In this document: in pieces, positions 11,829 to 23,335 of the stretch | Position numbering within the stretch: the first letter of the stretch is position 1 | Layout: each line of letters begins with the position of its first letter | Origin: Akanthomyces muscarius | Taxonomy: Eukaryota > Ascomycota > Sordariomycetes > Hypocreales > Cordycipitaceae | Assembly (NCBI RefSeq): GCF_028009165.1 | Contig: NC_079242.1 | Location: forward strand, 2,232,001 to 2,296,000 | Direction: 5' to 3' | DNA: 64,000 bases | The notes under the pieces: model-generated | Seen by the model: the letters and a program-made list of their open reading frames with translations, nothing else | Databases searched by the model: none | What the model was told of the DNA's origin: nothing | Translations under genes and position numbers: made by a program

Positions 11829-14800
11829 ATGGCTGCCAACGAAGAGCGCGACGCCAAGGTTGGCGATGCCATTGCCGCCGCCCAGGACCCCGAGAGCAGC
11901 ACCACCGCCGACGATGCACAGCGCCAGATGGTCTCCGAGTCTCGCAATGCCGGTGTTCCTGCCTTTACCTTTGATCCCGATGCCACGCCCGAGCAGAAGC
12001 GCGCACAGGCCAGAGCTGTATGTCTCCCCGTTTACCCTCCGGCTGCCTCGCTATGCTGCTGCGTCGCGCGTTCCAGTCCGTTTGCTGACCCTTTTCGCTC
12101 CGCTAGGCTATTCCGCAAGAGCTTCGCCAAACACGCCCCGAAAGATCTGTGGCCGTCGCGACTGACATGGACGATGGAACTGCTCCCGTGGAAGACATGC
12201 CCGAAGCCTCTACCAAGGGTGTCCTCGATGTCGCCAGAGACGCCGACGGCAAGCCAATTGGCGACGGTGCCGACCCTGGTGCCAAGGAGCCTCCTTATCT
12301 GCGCACTGGATGGGCCCCCAAGATGGGCTGGCCCTCGGAAAAGACATCCGAGTCCGCAAGCTTGCTGGACCACTCGACCTGGCTCGAGGCCAGGCTTCCC
12401 GACGCGCTCTATGGAGGTGAGATGCTGCATCACAGCTACAACCATGCGCCGCGCATCCCGCTGACTTCAAACTGCGTTAGATTGGTATCACAATACTGCC
12501 ATTGTCATTCTTGCCTGTATTACTTCCTGGCTCATTGCCGTGCTCGGTGGTGGCCTAGGCTGGGTTCTCATCGTCATGGCCGCCTGCGCCACCTACTACC
12601 GAACTTCTCTGCGCCGCGTCCGCCGAAACTTCCGAGACGACATTAGCCGTGAAATGGCTCTCAAGAAGCTTGAGACTGATAATGAATCTCTCGAGTGGAT
12701 CAACTCTTTCATGGTCAAGTTCTGGCCCATCTACCAGCCCGTCCTCGCCCAGACCATCATCAACTCTGTCGACCAGATCCTTAGCTCCTCTACTCCAGCT
12801 TTCCTCGACAGCCTCAAGCTCAAGACTTTTACCCTCGGCTCCAAGCCCCCGCGCATGGAGCATGTCAAGACCTATCCCAAAACTGAGGATGACATCGTCA
12901 TGATGGACTGGAAGTTCAGCTTCACCCCCAACGATACCGCCGATCTTACCGCCCGCCAAGTCAAGAACAAGATCAACCCCAAGGTTGTTCTCGAAATTCG
13001 CATCGGAAAGGCCATGATTAGCAAAGGCCTTGACGTTATTGTCGAGGACATGGCCTTTTCTGGTATCATGCGTCTCAAGATCAAACTGCAGATTCCATTC
13101 CCTCACGTTGACCGTGTTGAAATGTGCTTCCTCGGACGTCCCGAAATCGACTACGTTTGCAAGCCTCTCGGTGGCGAGACTTTTGGTTTCGACATCAACT
13201 TCATTCCCGGTCTTGAGAGGTTCATCCTCGATCAGATCCACGGCACCCTTGGCCCCATGATGTACGAGCCCAAAGTTTTCCCTATTGAGGTCGCCAAGAT
13301 GCTCGCTGGTACTCCTGTTGACCAGGCTCTTGGTGTTTTGGCCGTCACCCTCCACGGTGCCCAGGGCCTCAAGAACACGGACAAGCTCGGTGGCACTGTC
13401 GATCCCTACGCCGTCATCACCTTCAACCGCCGCCAGGAACTCGCCAGAACCAAACACATCCAAGACAACGCCAATCCTCGCTGGAACGAGACTCACTATC
13501 TCATTGTCACGTCCTTCTCAGACTCTCTCGATATTCAAGTCTTTGACAAGAACGATTTTCGTAAATCCAAAGAACTCGGTGTCGCCACGTTTGCCATGGA
13601 GAATCTCGAGGAGCTTAACGTGCACGAGAATGAGCGCATCGAGGTCCTTGCCGACGGCAAAGCCCGTGGTATAGTCAACTGCGATTTGCGATTCTTTCCT
13701 GTTCTGGCCGAGAAGAAGCTCGAAGATGGCACTGTTGAGCCTGCGCCGGAATCTAACCAGGGTATTCTCCGATTCACTGTTGAACAGGCCAAGGATCTTG
13801 ATGGCACCAAGAGTCTTGTCGGCAGCCTGAACCCCTACGCCGATCTGCTACTAAACGGCAAGCATATCCACCAGACCAAGAAGCTGAAGCGTACCAACAA
13901 CCCAATCTGGGACAACGGCTCCAAGGAAATTCTCATCACTGACCGCAAGTCCGCCAAGCTCGGTGTCATCGTCAAGGATGACCGAGATCTTGCTGGCGAT
14001 CAGGTTGTCGGCAAGTACCAGATCAAGCTGGACGAAATGCTCGACTGCATGGAGCAGGGCAAGGAGTGGTACAGCTTGGCTGGTGTTCCTACCGGCCGCG
14101 TCAAGATGATGGCTCAGTGGCGACCTGTCGCCATATCTGGTGTTGCTGGAACTGGCGGCTACCAGACTCCTATTGGTGTCATGCGCCTGCACTTCAAGCG
14201 CGCCAGTGACCTCCGTAACTTCGAGGCCTTTGGCAAATCTGACCCCTACGTCCGTGTTTTGCTCTCTGGTATCGACAAGGGTAAAACGGTCACCTTCAGA
14301 AACGACCTGAACCCTGAGTGGGACGAGGTTCTGTACGTCCCTGTCCACTCCGAGCGCGAGAGACTTACTCTTGAGGTCATGGATCTGGAAAAGGTTGGCA
14401 AGGATCGCAGCCTGGGTCTGACTGAGCTGGCTGTCGGTGATTTCATTCAGCTGAACGAACTCGGCGAACACCTGGTGCACGACAAGAAGGATGACCGCGA
14501 AGCTGCCCTCCGCATCCACGGTAAGGGCGTCCCCAAGGGAGCGCTTCACTACACGGCCGCTTTCTACCCCTGCCTCAACATTGCGGATCCTGAAGAGGAA
14601 GAGGAAGAAAAGGAGGCTGCTGAGAAGGCCAACGGCGATGCCACCAAGGACGTCCCGGACAAGACTGCTACCGCAGCCGGGCACACCAAGGGCAAGCCAA
14701 GTGTTGACACTATCAAATCGGTCAAGTCTGCCAAGAATGCTTCCAGCCTCAACGGCGATGCTGAAAAGGAGACTGGTCCTCCCAAGATCCACATGACCCC

Positions 14801-16442
14801 CGAACAGCTACTCAGAGAAGAGAGTGGTCTGCTCATCTTCCGCCTTCTCGATGCTGAAATGCCCGACGCCCCTAGCCATCTGGAAGTCTGGGTTGACGAC
14901 TACATGTACCCTGCATACACCACAAACAGCACATCTACCAAAATCTGCAAGTTTGATGAAATTGGTGACTGCGTCATTCGCGAACTCGACTTTTCCCGCC
15001 TTACGCTCAAGGCCAGAAAGAAGGGCGACGGCGACGAACATGTTCTGGCATCTCTGGCTGGCAACACGCTAGATACTTTGAAGCAGTGTCTCAACAACCC
15101 CACAATCCTCAAGCTCAAGTCCGAGGACGGCAAGACCGGCTCTGTCAAGGTCAGCCTCAAGTACATCCCCATCAAGATGAAGCTGGACCCCAGTGAGAGT
15201 ATCAACAACATGGGCAACCTTCGAGTTGATATTTTGGATGGCGCCGACCTGCCTTCCGCTGACCGCAACGGGAAAAGTGATCCTTATTGCAGATTCGAGC
15301 TCAACGGCCAGGATATCTTCAAGACCAAAATCATTAAGAAGACCCTCAGTCCTACTTGGAATGAATACTTTGAGGTCCCGGTTCCTTCGCGAACAGCTGC
15401 CAAATTCAAGTGTACTGTTTGGGATTACGACTTTGCCGACAAGCCTGATCTTCTCGGTAGTACGGACGTCAATCTAGCCCAGCTGGAGCCTTTCAAGGCT
15501 TACGAGTCTCAGTACCCTCTGGACGGCAAGTCTGGTAGCGTGCGCATCCGCATGCTCTTCCGTCCCGACTACGTAACCCGCCAGAGACAAGGTACCTCAT
15601 CATTCGCTGGCACCTTTGGCGCGCCCACTCGTATCGTCACTGGCGTTGCTGGTGCTCCCATCAAAGGCGGTGTAGCGGTTGCTGGAGTTGTCGGCCATGG
15701 TGTCGGCAAGGGCGCGTCCTTTGTGCGCCGCGGTCTCTTTGGAAAGAAGGACAGCAACGGCACTGTTGTCGAGGTTGCCGAGCCTGTTGACGGTGCCGAC
15801 GTCGCTGTAGCCCCTCCAGGTGGTGGTCTCAGGAAGGCGCCCACGCTCGATGCGGCTGCCCGCAGAGATGTGACACCTACTCCTGGTGGCAACCCGTCGA
15901 TGCCTATCCCGTCGATTGAGACTCCAAGCCCCGCACACAGACGCGCTCCTAGCATTGGTGCTTCTTCTATACAGAGTGGCATGCCAGGTGCACCCAGCGG
16001 GAACGCCGTCTTCACGGTCGTCAGCGCCTCTGGCTTCCCTAGCTCGACTGATCTCTACATCGCCGTAACACAGGTCTCGCCAAAGGAGAAGTCTGTTGGT
16101 AAGACGAAGCACTCCAAGTCCTCTACGGGCGAGTGGACTTTCGACGAGGAGTTCAAGTTCAGCTGCGCTGCCGACTCTCAGTTCAAGGTCGAGGTCAAAG
16201 GCAAGCACACCTTTGGCAGCGACGACGATCTTGGAGACCACCCTTACTTTGTGGACGAGACTGGCGCTGGTCCCAAGGAGCTTACGATTGGCGGCGGCAC
16301 CGTGGTGATCAAGAGCTCGTTCCAGGCTGCCGACACTGCTAGCATCAGAGGCAGCCCACGTTCGTCTAGCATCCGCAGAAGCATGCTTCTGAAGCGCGGC
16401 GAGTCGTCGCGTATCAGCCGGGAGACCACACCGAACCCTTAA
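11829..16442 (+). CDS. Tricalbin-like ER-plasma membrane tether (TM-SMP-C2)
   Basis: Exons are 11829-12017, 12107-12416 and 12481-16442 (introns 89 and 64 bp), giving 1486 aa. The join across intron 2 gives LYGDWYHNTAIVILAC, leading into a hydrophobic double segment at about residues 172-206. An SMP lipid-transfer domain follows at about 234-436, then C2 domains starting near residues 450, 595, 735 and 1095, and a C-terminal C2-like unit near 1350. A weaker C2-like stretch lies near 945-1080. The DPY core is present in three C2 domains (VDPYAV, SDPYVR, SDPYCR), while the second has NPY, which suggests altered calcium binding. Family knowledge: tricalbins (extended synaptotagmins) anchor in the ER and bridge to the plasma membrane, moving lipid through SMP. 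A Lys/Glu-rich linker lies near 860-930. At almost 1500 residues it fits the family. Confidence 0.95.
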
Positions 16443-17273
16443 ACGGTTGAATATGGTGGAAAGTGAGAGTGGAGCGAGCGTATTTCTTTCTGTCTGGATA
16501 ATCATTACGAGGGAAGAGGATGGTGTCGGAGAGTGTATTTTCTTAGTATTAAAATTATGTTCGTTTATTAGAAATTTGCAAGAATTCTTCATTTGACGCG
16601 CAGTGAATGTATATGCAGCACCTGGGAACGCCCAGCAATTGTGGACAACTCTGCGTCCAGACTAAAGAGCAGTAAGGCTAACTTTCAGGCTCCGAGTATG
16701 CAAGGTCTTTGAGCTGAGCATTTGGAATCCTTTTAGTTGTGCCGAAAACGTAAGAAAGCAAATGTTGTTCTCCTGCTGACACGGTCATCCTGGTGATGCA
16801 CCTACGATGCTGACTGGTACTGTTTCGATGAGCCCCACTTGTTCCTGCACTAAGGCCGCGACCAATTTCAGGCAGCAAGGCACCACTTCAGCTCCAGCAG
16901 GCGCCGACGGTACGTACCACCGATTTGGTAAGCTTTTGCGCTGTACCAGAGCTTCCAGCCAGCCAGGTTGCAGCTTGGTGACGCGCGAGCCGAGAGCTGC
17001 CTGAGCCTTTCGACCCTCTCTTCCCTTCCCGTCATCCCCCACGCCATCAATCGGAAGCACCACCACCCCTCTCGACGCTTCTCTATTGCGCTGCATCTAG
17101 GTACAGCTTCTGCCGTGCAAATCCCGACTTTTTAGACATCTGGGGAAGTGCGGACACTCGCCAGACAACCAGGAGACGAACCGAGAACGGACAGCTGCGT
17201 GCTCACAGAAAGCTTTACGCTGTTGGGCGCATCATTGCACGACAAATAGAAAACCAGACAAAATACAGACAAC
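16443..17273. other. Intergenic, tricalbin 3' side / PRE2 promoter
   Basis: This 831-bp stretch lies between two plus-strand genes. I see no ORF worth calling and no clear Rpn4-type PACE element (GGTGGCAAA). It should hold the tricalbin 3' UTR and the proteasome gene promoter. Confidence 0.6.
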
Positions 17274-18208
17274 ATGGACGCCCTCGTGTCGAGATATAGC
17301 CGGCCTGCCTATGCGCAGAACGAGTCCTTTGAGGATGAGACGCAGGACCTCATGGCCATGGACCATGCCTCCAACCTGTCGCTAAACTTTGCCATGCCGC
17401 CCGTGGCTCAGGTACGACCGCCATCGAAGTCTATGGGAGAAATATATACTCCCGCATCTTGAGCCGCCATGACTGACCTTCTGTGTAGCCCTCTGCCTGG
17501 CTCCGTGCTGCCACAGACGACCGATCGAACCCCAACTGCCCCATCAAGATTGCCCACGGTACCACAACGCTGGCGTTCCGTTTCCAGGGCGGCATCATCG
17601 TGGCGACCGATTCCCGAGCGACGGCCGGTAACTGGATCGCCTCGCAGACGGTCAAGAAGGTCATTGAGATCAACAACGTGCTGCTGGGCACCATGGCCGG
17701 CGGTGCCGCCGACTGCCAGTACTGGCTGGCGTGGCTCGGCATGCAGTGCCGCCTTCACGAGCTGCGTCACAAGCGCCGCATCAGCGTCGCCGCCGCCAGC
17801 AAGATCCTCGCCAACCTCGTCTACAGCTACAAGGGCATGGGTCTCAGCATGGGCACCATGTGCGCCGGCGTCACCGCCGAGGAGGGCCCCGCGCTGTACT
17901 ATGTCGACAACGACGGCACGCGCCTCTCGGGCAACCTGTTTTGCGTAGGCTCCGGCCAGACGTTTGCTTACGGTGTGCTTGACGCCGAGTACAGCTACGA
18001 CCTGAGCGATGAGGACGCCCTCGAGCTCGGCCGCCGCAGCATCCTCGCCGCCACGCACCGTGACGCCTACTCGGGTGGCTCCATCAACCTCTACCACGTC
18101 AAGCAGGACGGCTGGGTCAAGCACGGCTTCAACGACACAAACCCCATCTTCTGGCAGACGAAGCTGGAGAAGGGCGAATTTTCCAACGTGACGAGCGAGT
18201 TTGAGTAG
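17274..18208 (+). CDS. PRE2: 20S proteasome subunit beta5 (chymotrypsin-like)
   Basis: Two exons (17274-17411 and 17489-18208; intron 77 bp) encode 285 aa. The 70-residue propeptide ends in HG, directly before the catalytic threonine T71 (mature T1) of TTTLAF. Mature-numbered D17 (residue 87, in VATDSRAT) and K33 (residue 103, in TVKKV) complete the catalytic set. M45 (LLGTMAGG) is the S1-pocket residue typical of the chymotrypsin-like beta5. Family knowledge: the propeptide is removed autocatalytically during core assembly, and the subunit cleaves after hydrophobic residues in the 20S/26S proteasome. The gene converges on QRI7 with 388 bp between the stop codons. Confidence 0.98.
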
Positions 18209-18596
18209 ATGGGGGATTTATGTTCGTGGCATAAATGTACGATGCGAGGTGGAGGAGGGATAGAAGAAGCTCATCATCAGCAGGGGAGCAAAATCAGCTG
18301 CGTTGTGAGTCTCGCTAGGAAGACTCGGGACCAGGCTTGTTCTCTGTAACTTGTACACTACAAGAAAACAAATTTCTTTTTGTTCATGTGCCTTTTCAAA
18401 AGCTAGTCTGTGTGTGTCTTAATCCGTAAATGCCCATGTTTCCATCCGAAGTAATTTCGCGCCATGCTATGCCCATGCTACAGTGTTGATGCAAGTTTGT
18501 ACAGCCTCCCTTCACTTCCATATATCGTACAATACTCTTTCGTCAATTTGTTTCCTCCTTTGCAGCCAACAACGTCGTCTCGCTACGTGGGTTTCT
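18209..18596. other. Convergent 3' flanks of PRE2 and QRI7
   Basis: This 388-bp tail-to-tail gap contains A/T-rich stretches suited to polyadenylation of both transcripts. No gene is seen. Confidence 0.7.
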
Positions 18597-20009
18597 CTAC
18601 TTCCACCGCAGCCACCCGCCAATCTCCATCAGGCCGCCCGGCCCGCCGCCATGCTTCTCCGGCAGCCTCACGCTCGGGTCCAGCGGCCACTTGGGCACCG
18701 GCACGACATCAAGATCCGAGTGCCACCCCGCGGCGTACATTTCCATGCCCGCCCACGCAATCATGGCCGCGTTGTCGGTGCACAGCGCCACCGGCGGCGC
18801 GACAACCTCCCGTATGCCGCTGCCGTCGCCGCCGCCGCCGGACGACAGGAACCCGCGCGCCTCGAGCGTCGTCCGCAGCACGTGCATCAGAAACTTGTTG
18901 CACGCCACGCCGCCGGCCACGACCAGCGTCGTGGCCGCCCGCGCGGGCCCGTCGTCCTCGAGGGCGAGGCACAGCCGGCTCGCGAGGTGCTGAAACGCCG
19001 CGCGCTGGGTGTGCCGCGCGAGCGCCCTGCGCTCCGCGTCGTCCATGCGCCCCGCGCGGTCGGCGGCGATGGTGTGGACGGTGCTGTGGATGGCGGAGAA
19101 GGAGTACGCGAGGCGGCGCGTCGTGCGCATCGGCAGCGGGACGCGCCAGGGGTAGCCCGTGTCCGCGTCGGCAATCTCCTCGGCGCGGGTGCGCGGCGGG
19201 TTGTAGAATGCGTACGGGGAGCTGGAGGCGGGGTCGGAGACGGAAGGAGGGTCGGGAAAGGCGTAGGCCTCGAGCTGCCGGCCGTACATGACGTCTGGGC
19301 TCGCGGCCAGGACGGCCTCGGGCAGGACGACGCGCGCCGTCTGGTCGAGGACGTTGCCGAGGGCGGCGTCGGCCGTGGTGGCGAGGACGCGGTGCGACGT
19401 CAGGCTCGATGAGAGGACGAGCTGCGAGTGCCCGCCGGACACGAGGAGCGTGAGGAACGGAAACTCGGGCGTCTGCGTACGGGGGGACGCCGCGCTCGCC
19501 GTCGCTGCGGGTGCGGAGGCAGCTGCCTCCTCCTCTTCCCCGGCCATGGGCATGCCCAGCGCGCGGACGAGCCGCGGCGTCAGCGCGTGCGCCTGCATGT
19601 GGTGCACGCCGACGAGCGGCACGCCCCACGCGACCGCGAGGCCTTTGGCCGTGAAGAGCCCCGTCGCGAGGTTGGCGTGGATGCCCGGCCCGCGCGTCGC
19701 CGAGACGAGGTCGGGACCGCGCTGCCGCCCCTGGTCGGGCAGGTGGGCGATGGCGGCGCGGACGAGCCCGGCGAGGGTCCGCTGGTGGCCCTCGAGCGCC
19801 ATGGCCGGGCGGATGCCGCGGTAGGCGCGCAGGTCGGAGCTGATGCGCTCGTTGAAGAGCAGCCGCGTGCGGGTCGGGGTGTGCTCGAGGACGGCGACGG
19901 CCGTGTCGTCGCACGAGGTCTCGATGGCGAGCGTCACGAGGGACCGCCGGGCGGCGGCCGGGCGGCGGCGCAGGCGCAGGCGTGGTAGTGCGGAGGCCCT
20001 GGGCCGCAT
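18597..20009 (-). CDS. QRI7: Mitochondrial tRNA N6-threonylcarbamoyladenosine synthase (Kae1/TsaD family)
   Basis: The single-exon gene gives 470 aa when started at ATG 20007-20009. Its first ~23 residues (MRPRASALPRLRLRRR...) are Arg-rich without acids, which fits a mitochondrial presequence. The ASKHA core opens with AIETSCDDT (about residue 28). The metal-binding HxxxH is H137-x3-H141 inside HHMQAHAL, and SGGHSQLVL and a GGVACNKFL-type glycine loop follow. Family knowledge: Qri7/OSGEPL1 transfers threonylcarbamoyl to A37 of ANN-decoding mitochondrial tRNAs. An alternative in-frame ATG at 20252 would add 81 residues; I prefer 20009 because the added segment lacks family character. The gene is very GC-rich, and this creates long antisense open frames that should be ignored. 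The upstream neighbour on the same strand ends 365 bp away. Confidence 0.95.
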   Translation of the reverse strand: MRPRASALPRLRLRRRPAAARRSLVTLAIETSCDDTAVAVLEHTPTRTRLLFNERISSDLRAYRGIRPAMALEGHQRTLAGLVRAAIAHLPDQGRQRGPDLVSATRGPGIHANLATGLFTAKGLAVAWGVPLVGVHHMQAHALTPRLVRALGMPMAGEEEEAAASAPAATASAASPRTQTPEFPFLTLLVSGGHSQLVLSSSLTSHRVLATTADAALGNVLDQTARVVLPEAVLAASPDVMYGRQLEAYAFPDPPSVSDPASSSPYAFYNPPRTRAEEIADADTGYPWRVPLPMRTTRRLAYSFSAIHSTVHTIAADRAGRMDDAERRALARHTQRAAFQHLASRLCLALEDDGPARAATTLVVAGGVACNKFLMHVLRTTLEARGFLSSGGGGDGSGIREVVAPPVALCTDNAAMIAWAGMEMYAAGWHSDLDVVPVPKWPLDPSVRLPEKHGGGPGGLMEIGGWLRWK

Positions 20010-20374
20010 CGTTAGGAACGTCTGCAACGGGCAAGGGACGGTTGACCACTGGTGCTGGTGGACTTGGGCCGTCGTGAATCGATCGAGGAGGTTGTCAAGG
20101 TTGTGACTTTTTAGTGGAGCCACGCTCTGGGAAGCAGACGGCTTACACGACCGTCGACGGCATAGATATGAGCATGCAACACGGGGTAAAGTGCTCTGAC
20201 TACAGGTTCGTTGGTGTTTCAAAGCAAGATTCTTTTTAAATTGATGATGCATATCTGTCAGGCTAGCTTCTGGTGCCTGCAACTAATATATATAGTCCTC
20301 CAAAGCTAAATTACTTCCGTCCACCATCATCATCCTTGTGACGCTTCTCTATCCAATGCGGTGTATATAACAGA
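20010..20374. other. QRI7 promoter / membrane-glycoprotein 3' region
   Basis: This 365-bp stretch lies between two tandem minus-strand genes. A TATATATAG-like run lies at about 20286-20295. The in-frame ATG at 20252 could extend QRI7, so part of this may be coding. Confidence 0.6.
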
Positions 20375-23335
20375 CTATGACCAATTCACCCACTCACACT
20401 TGCAGCCACCCGTGCCGCCGTCAAAGCCACCGTACTTTGCATCCCCCGTGCCGCGAGGGTTGATCCAGGTGCCGCCCACGTCCATGTTGTTCACCAGCAG
20501 CTTGGACTGGTCCACGGCGAGGTGCTGCCGGTCGTCGATCGGCGTCTCCCACACCAGCTTCTTCTTTGGGTCGCCGCCGTGCGTGTCCAGCGTAATGGTC
20601 ACCGGCCACGGCATGGTGCCGGGGCGGCGCAGCTCCTTGACGCCGCCAATGCCCGGGGAGCTGTCCGGGTGGACGAGGCTGGACGTGTTGGTCGCCAGCT
20701 TGCGGGTCCAAATACGTACCAGCATCCTGGTCTCGCCCCATGTCGTCAAGAAATTTGCTTCTGACTTGCGGCATCCGCCGTCCTCGTCTAGAGGGATGTT
20801 GGTGTCGGCTGTGCTGTTGTGGGTCGTGACAGACTTGAGAAAAATGGTCCTTTTAAAGTGCGTGTAGAATCCATAGTGCTCTGTATCGAGACCGCGGTCG
20901 TATAAGCGCACTGGCTGCTGTACTGGGTTTGGTAGCATCACAGCAGGGATCGGAGCGCCGTCAGACGCCAAATCAGGATGAGGCAGAAGGTCGGCAAGAC
21001 TGACGTTGCCAATCCGGTTTGTGTGGTCATCGCGCCTCTGAAGCGTAGGGTTTCCCACTGTATCATTCATAGATTTCAATATGCTGATGTAGAAGGGAGC
21101 TGGCTCTCCCGCCTTCTCATCTGAGACAATTTTATCTGTGGTCTCTCCCATAAACCACATGTCCTTGAAGTTAGGTGCTGGCGGGTCTGGCTTGAATTCG
21201 GCACTGGCTCGAGCTTGAACAAGCGCGCGGGCTTTTGCGACGAAGCCAGAAGTTCTTCTCGAAACCGACGGGGGCGCAGCTCCATTTGGAACTTTCCACG
21301 ACTGTCCTGTGCTATTGTCCCACTGAATCTGCATAATCACCGTGGGCTGGTTCGGCTTGTATGGCGCAGCGGACTTTTGATCGTCTTTTGGCAGCGAACA
21401 GCTCCACAGGGTCGTAGGCTCCGTGCAGACGCTCTTAGCTACCGTGTTGTCGCCTCCGGCCACGGTGAGAACACCAGTCGGCATGGGTGGAAAGTCAGTG
21501 AGGTTGACCCAGATGGAGGGCATCTCATGCTTGACGTGGGGTCGTGTGAGGACCACGGCCAGCACAATGATGAGAATCAACAGCGCAATAATAGCAGAAC
21601 AGATGCACAGGCAAATGCGACGCTTCTTGCGGCCTTCTCTACCAGTGCGGCCGTAACAGCCACCGGCGGGAATGCAGCATCGACCGCGCCAAAAGCCGCC
21701 AGCGCGGCGAGCAACCATGTCTTCTTTTTCGTGGCGACGTCGTGTTCGCTCCACACTATTGTGTGGCCCGGGTGCATCAAACAGATGTGCTGGCGGCAAA
21801 TATGTCCCCACCGGGCGGGCAGGAAGCTGCGCGTGAGATGTAGGTGTTGCGCTTCTCGACGGCGTGGATCTCAAGTCGGTCATTTGCGTAGCCCCTTGTG
21901 AAGTCATGGTCGCTGCCAGACCTGGTGAGACTGGGTTCGGAGACGGTGGAAACTGAGCGTGCAGCGGGTGACCTGGGGGAAACACGGCTCTATAACGAAT
22001 CGGGCCATACTCTGGCCGTTTCGGGGATGAATACGGAGGGGGGTGGTCCATTGAGGACTCTTCGTCTGTGATTAGGATTTGGGGTTTCACACCGCGCCGT
22101 GATTCAGACATGTGCTGTGCGACTCGGGAGTTTGAAGTTTGCGATGGCCCGGCCGACGAGCTTGGCGACGGTGTTCGTCGCGGAGTGGGAATACGAACGA
22201 TAGGTGGTTTGGCAACGCTGGACGGGCGGACGCGCTCTGCCTCGGGGTATTTCCCTGCTCGAGCTTCGACGGGTAATGGTTCCGATGGAGCTTCTTTGGG
22301 CGATTCCATCATTTGCTTGCGGCTAAAGGTCATTCGCTTATCCACAAACGGTGACACAACGTGATCCCACCAGCCGCGCGAAGGCGAATTGGCACTCGCC
22401 GGAGAGATTGTTGGCTTTTTGACAGCTACCACATTTCTCGGGCTGTTGCCATCCTCCTCGAACAGAGTGCAGGGCGTGTCAACATCGTCATCGTCTGCAC
22501 CACCCTGAAGCTCCAGGCTAATGAGTCTGCTGTGCTTTCTGTATTGCTTAGGGACAGACGGCACAGGAGGCATGTCTGTCAATATGGGACGGTCCGACGA
22601 TGGAGCTTGCGAATATACGCTCGAGGGGGGCCGGACATTGACAAATGATTGGGTCGTATCCGGGGTATCGGGAGACCAGAAAGATTGTGGCTGAGCGGCG
22701 CCGTGAGAAACAATGCCCAGACCGCCTTTGGGGGTGCCAGGGCTATTCAAATGGTTTGCATCGGGATGAGCTGTGTAAGGAGTTTGGTCAAAAGAGGATG
22801 CATCGCTAGGCGGCACGGAGATGCCAATCATGATGGGGCGATCATCCGGAGAGAGGCCTTGGTTGGGTGATGGGTCGACTTGGGGTGAGGCAGAAGGGCT
22901 CTGTCCCTTGCTTCGCTTGAACCAGTTCCAATTCCCGACAGACGCGGAGCTGGGTTCGCCTTCAAGCGCACGAAGCGCAGCGGAATCGACGAACTTGGTC
23001 GGATTTTGGTTGGGCGTTTTTGTCTGGCTCCCAAAGGCCGCCATGTCGGTGATGACACTTATGCCAGCCTTGGCATTCTGGGCCTTTTGCCTCTGCCGCG
23101 ATTTGAGGCGCTTGATTTTTACGGTCGAATAACGAGAGGGTCGTACCGCAGGATTCTTGGGTGGCCGCAGATACTGGGGCAGCGGCTTGGGGGGCATATG
23201 ATGATGCACAAGGACCTTGTCATCATCTTCGCTGGGCGTGATGACGCTGGCATCCTCCCACTCTTCCCAGTCATCGACGCTTGGCTGGGGGGAAGGGGCA
23301 AGATGCCCATTTTTCTGGTATGCTTTCGAGCTCAT
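20375..23335 (-). CDS. Large single-pass membrane glycoprotein, function unknown
   Basis: An intronless 986-codon gene with ATG at 23333-23335. Residues 1-570 are rich in Ser, Pro and charged residues and look disordered and cytosolic. A cluster of basic residues (GREGRKKRR) precedes one strong membrane helix at about 576-600 (CICSAIIALLILIIVLAVVL). The positive-inside rule puts the C-terminal ~385 residues outside the cytosol. That part has six N-glycosylation sequons (NLT, NST, NDT, NVS, NST, NTS), paired cysteines and ends in ...CEWVNWS. I recognise no enzyme domain. From memory, homologues in fungal databases are sometimes labelled 'glycoprotease family', which I suspect comes from the adjacent QRI7 (Kae1/glycoprotease family) rather than from this protein. 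It has no ASKHA motif. It may be a cell-surface or secretory-pathway protein. Confidence 0.88.
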   Translation of the reverse strand: MSSKAYQKNGHLAPSPQPSVDDWEEWEDASVITPSEDDDKVLVHHHMPPKPLPQYLRPPKNPAVRPSRYSTVKIKRLKSRQRQKAQNAKAGISVITDMAAFGSQTKTPNQNPTKFVDSAALRALEGEPSSASVGNWNWFKRSKGQSPSASPQVDPSPNQGLSPDDRPIMIGISVPPSDASSFDQTPYTAHPDANHLNSPGTPKGGLGIVSHGAAQPQSFWSPDTPDTTQSFVNVRPPSSVYSQAPSSDRPILTDMPPVPSVPKQYRKHSRLISLELQGGADDDDVDTPCTLFEEDGNSPRNVVAVKKPTISPASANSPSRGWWDHVVSPFVDKRMTFSRKQMMESPKEAPSEPLPVEARAGKYPEAERVRPSSVAKPPIVRIPTPRRTPSPSSSAGPSQTSNSRVAQHMSESRRGVKPQILITDEESSMDHPPPYSSPKRPEYGPIRYRAVFPPGHPLHAQFPPSPNPVSPGLAATMTSQGATQMTDLRSTPSRSATPTSHAQLPARPVGTYLPPAHLFDAPGPHNSVERTRRRHEKEDMVARRAGGFWRGRCCIPAGGCYGRTGREGRKKRRICLCICSAIIALLILIIVLAVVLTRPHVKHEMPSIWVNLTDFPPMPTGVLTVAGGDNTVAKSVCTEPTTLWSCSLPKDDQKSAAPYKPNQPTVIMQIQWDNSTGQSWKVPNGAAPPSVSRRTSGFVAKARALVQARASAEFKPDPPAPNFKDMWFMGETTDKIVSDEKAGEPAPFYISILKSMNDTVGNPTLQRRDDHTNRIGNVSLADLLPHPDLASDGAPIPAVMLPNPVQQPVRLYDRGLDTEHYGFYTHFKRTIFLKSVTTHNSTADTNIPLDEDGGCRKSEANFLTTWGETRMLVRIWTRKLATNTSSLVHPDSSPGIGGVKELRRPGTMPWPVTITLDTHGGDPKKKLVWETPIDDRQHLAVDQSKLLVNNMDVGGTWINPRGTGDAKYGGFDGGTGGCKCEWVNWS

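Noticed and set aside
12555..14792. Two 313-codon frames antisense to the tricalbin gene
   Set aside because: Their composition and position mirror the sense codons; no motif was found.
18464..20049. Long open frames antisense to, and in other frames of, QRI7 (up to 446 codons)
   Set aside because: They are Arg/Pro/Ala-rich by-products of very GC-rich codons; only the QRI7 frame carries conserved motifs.
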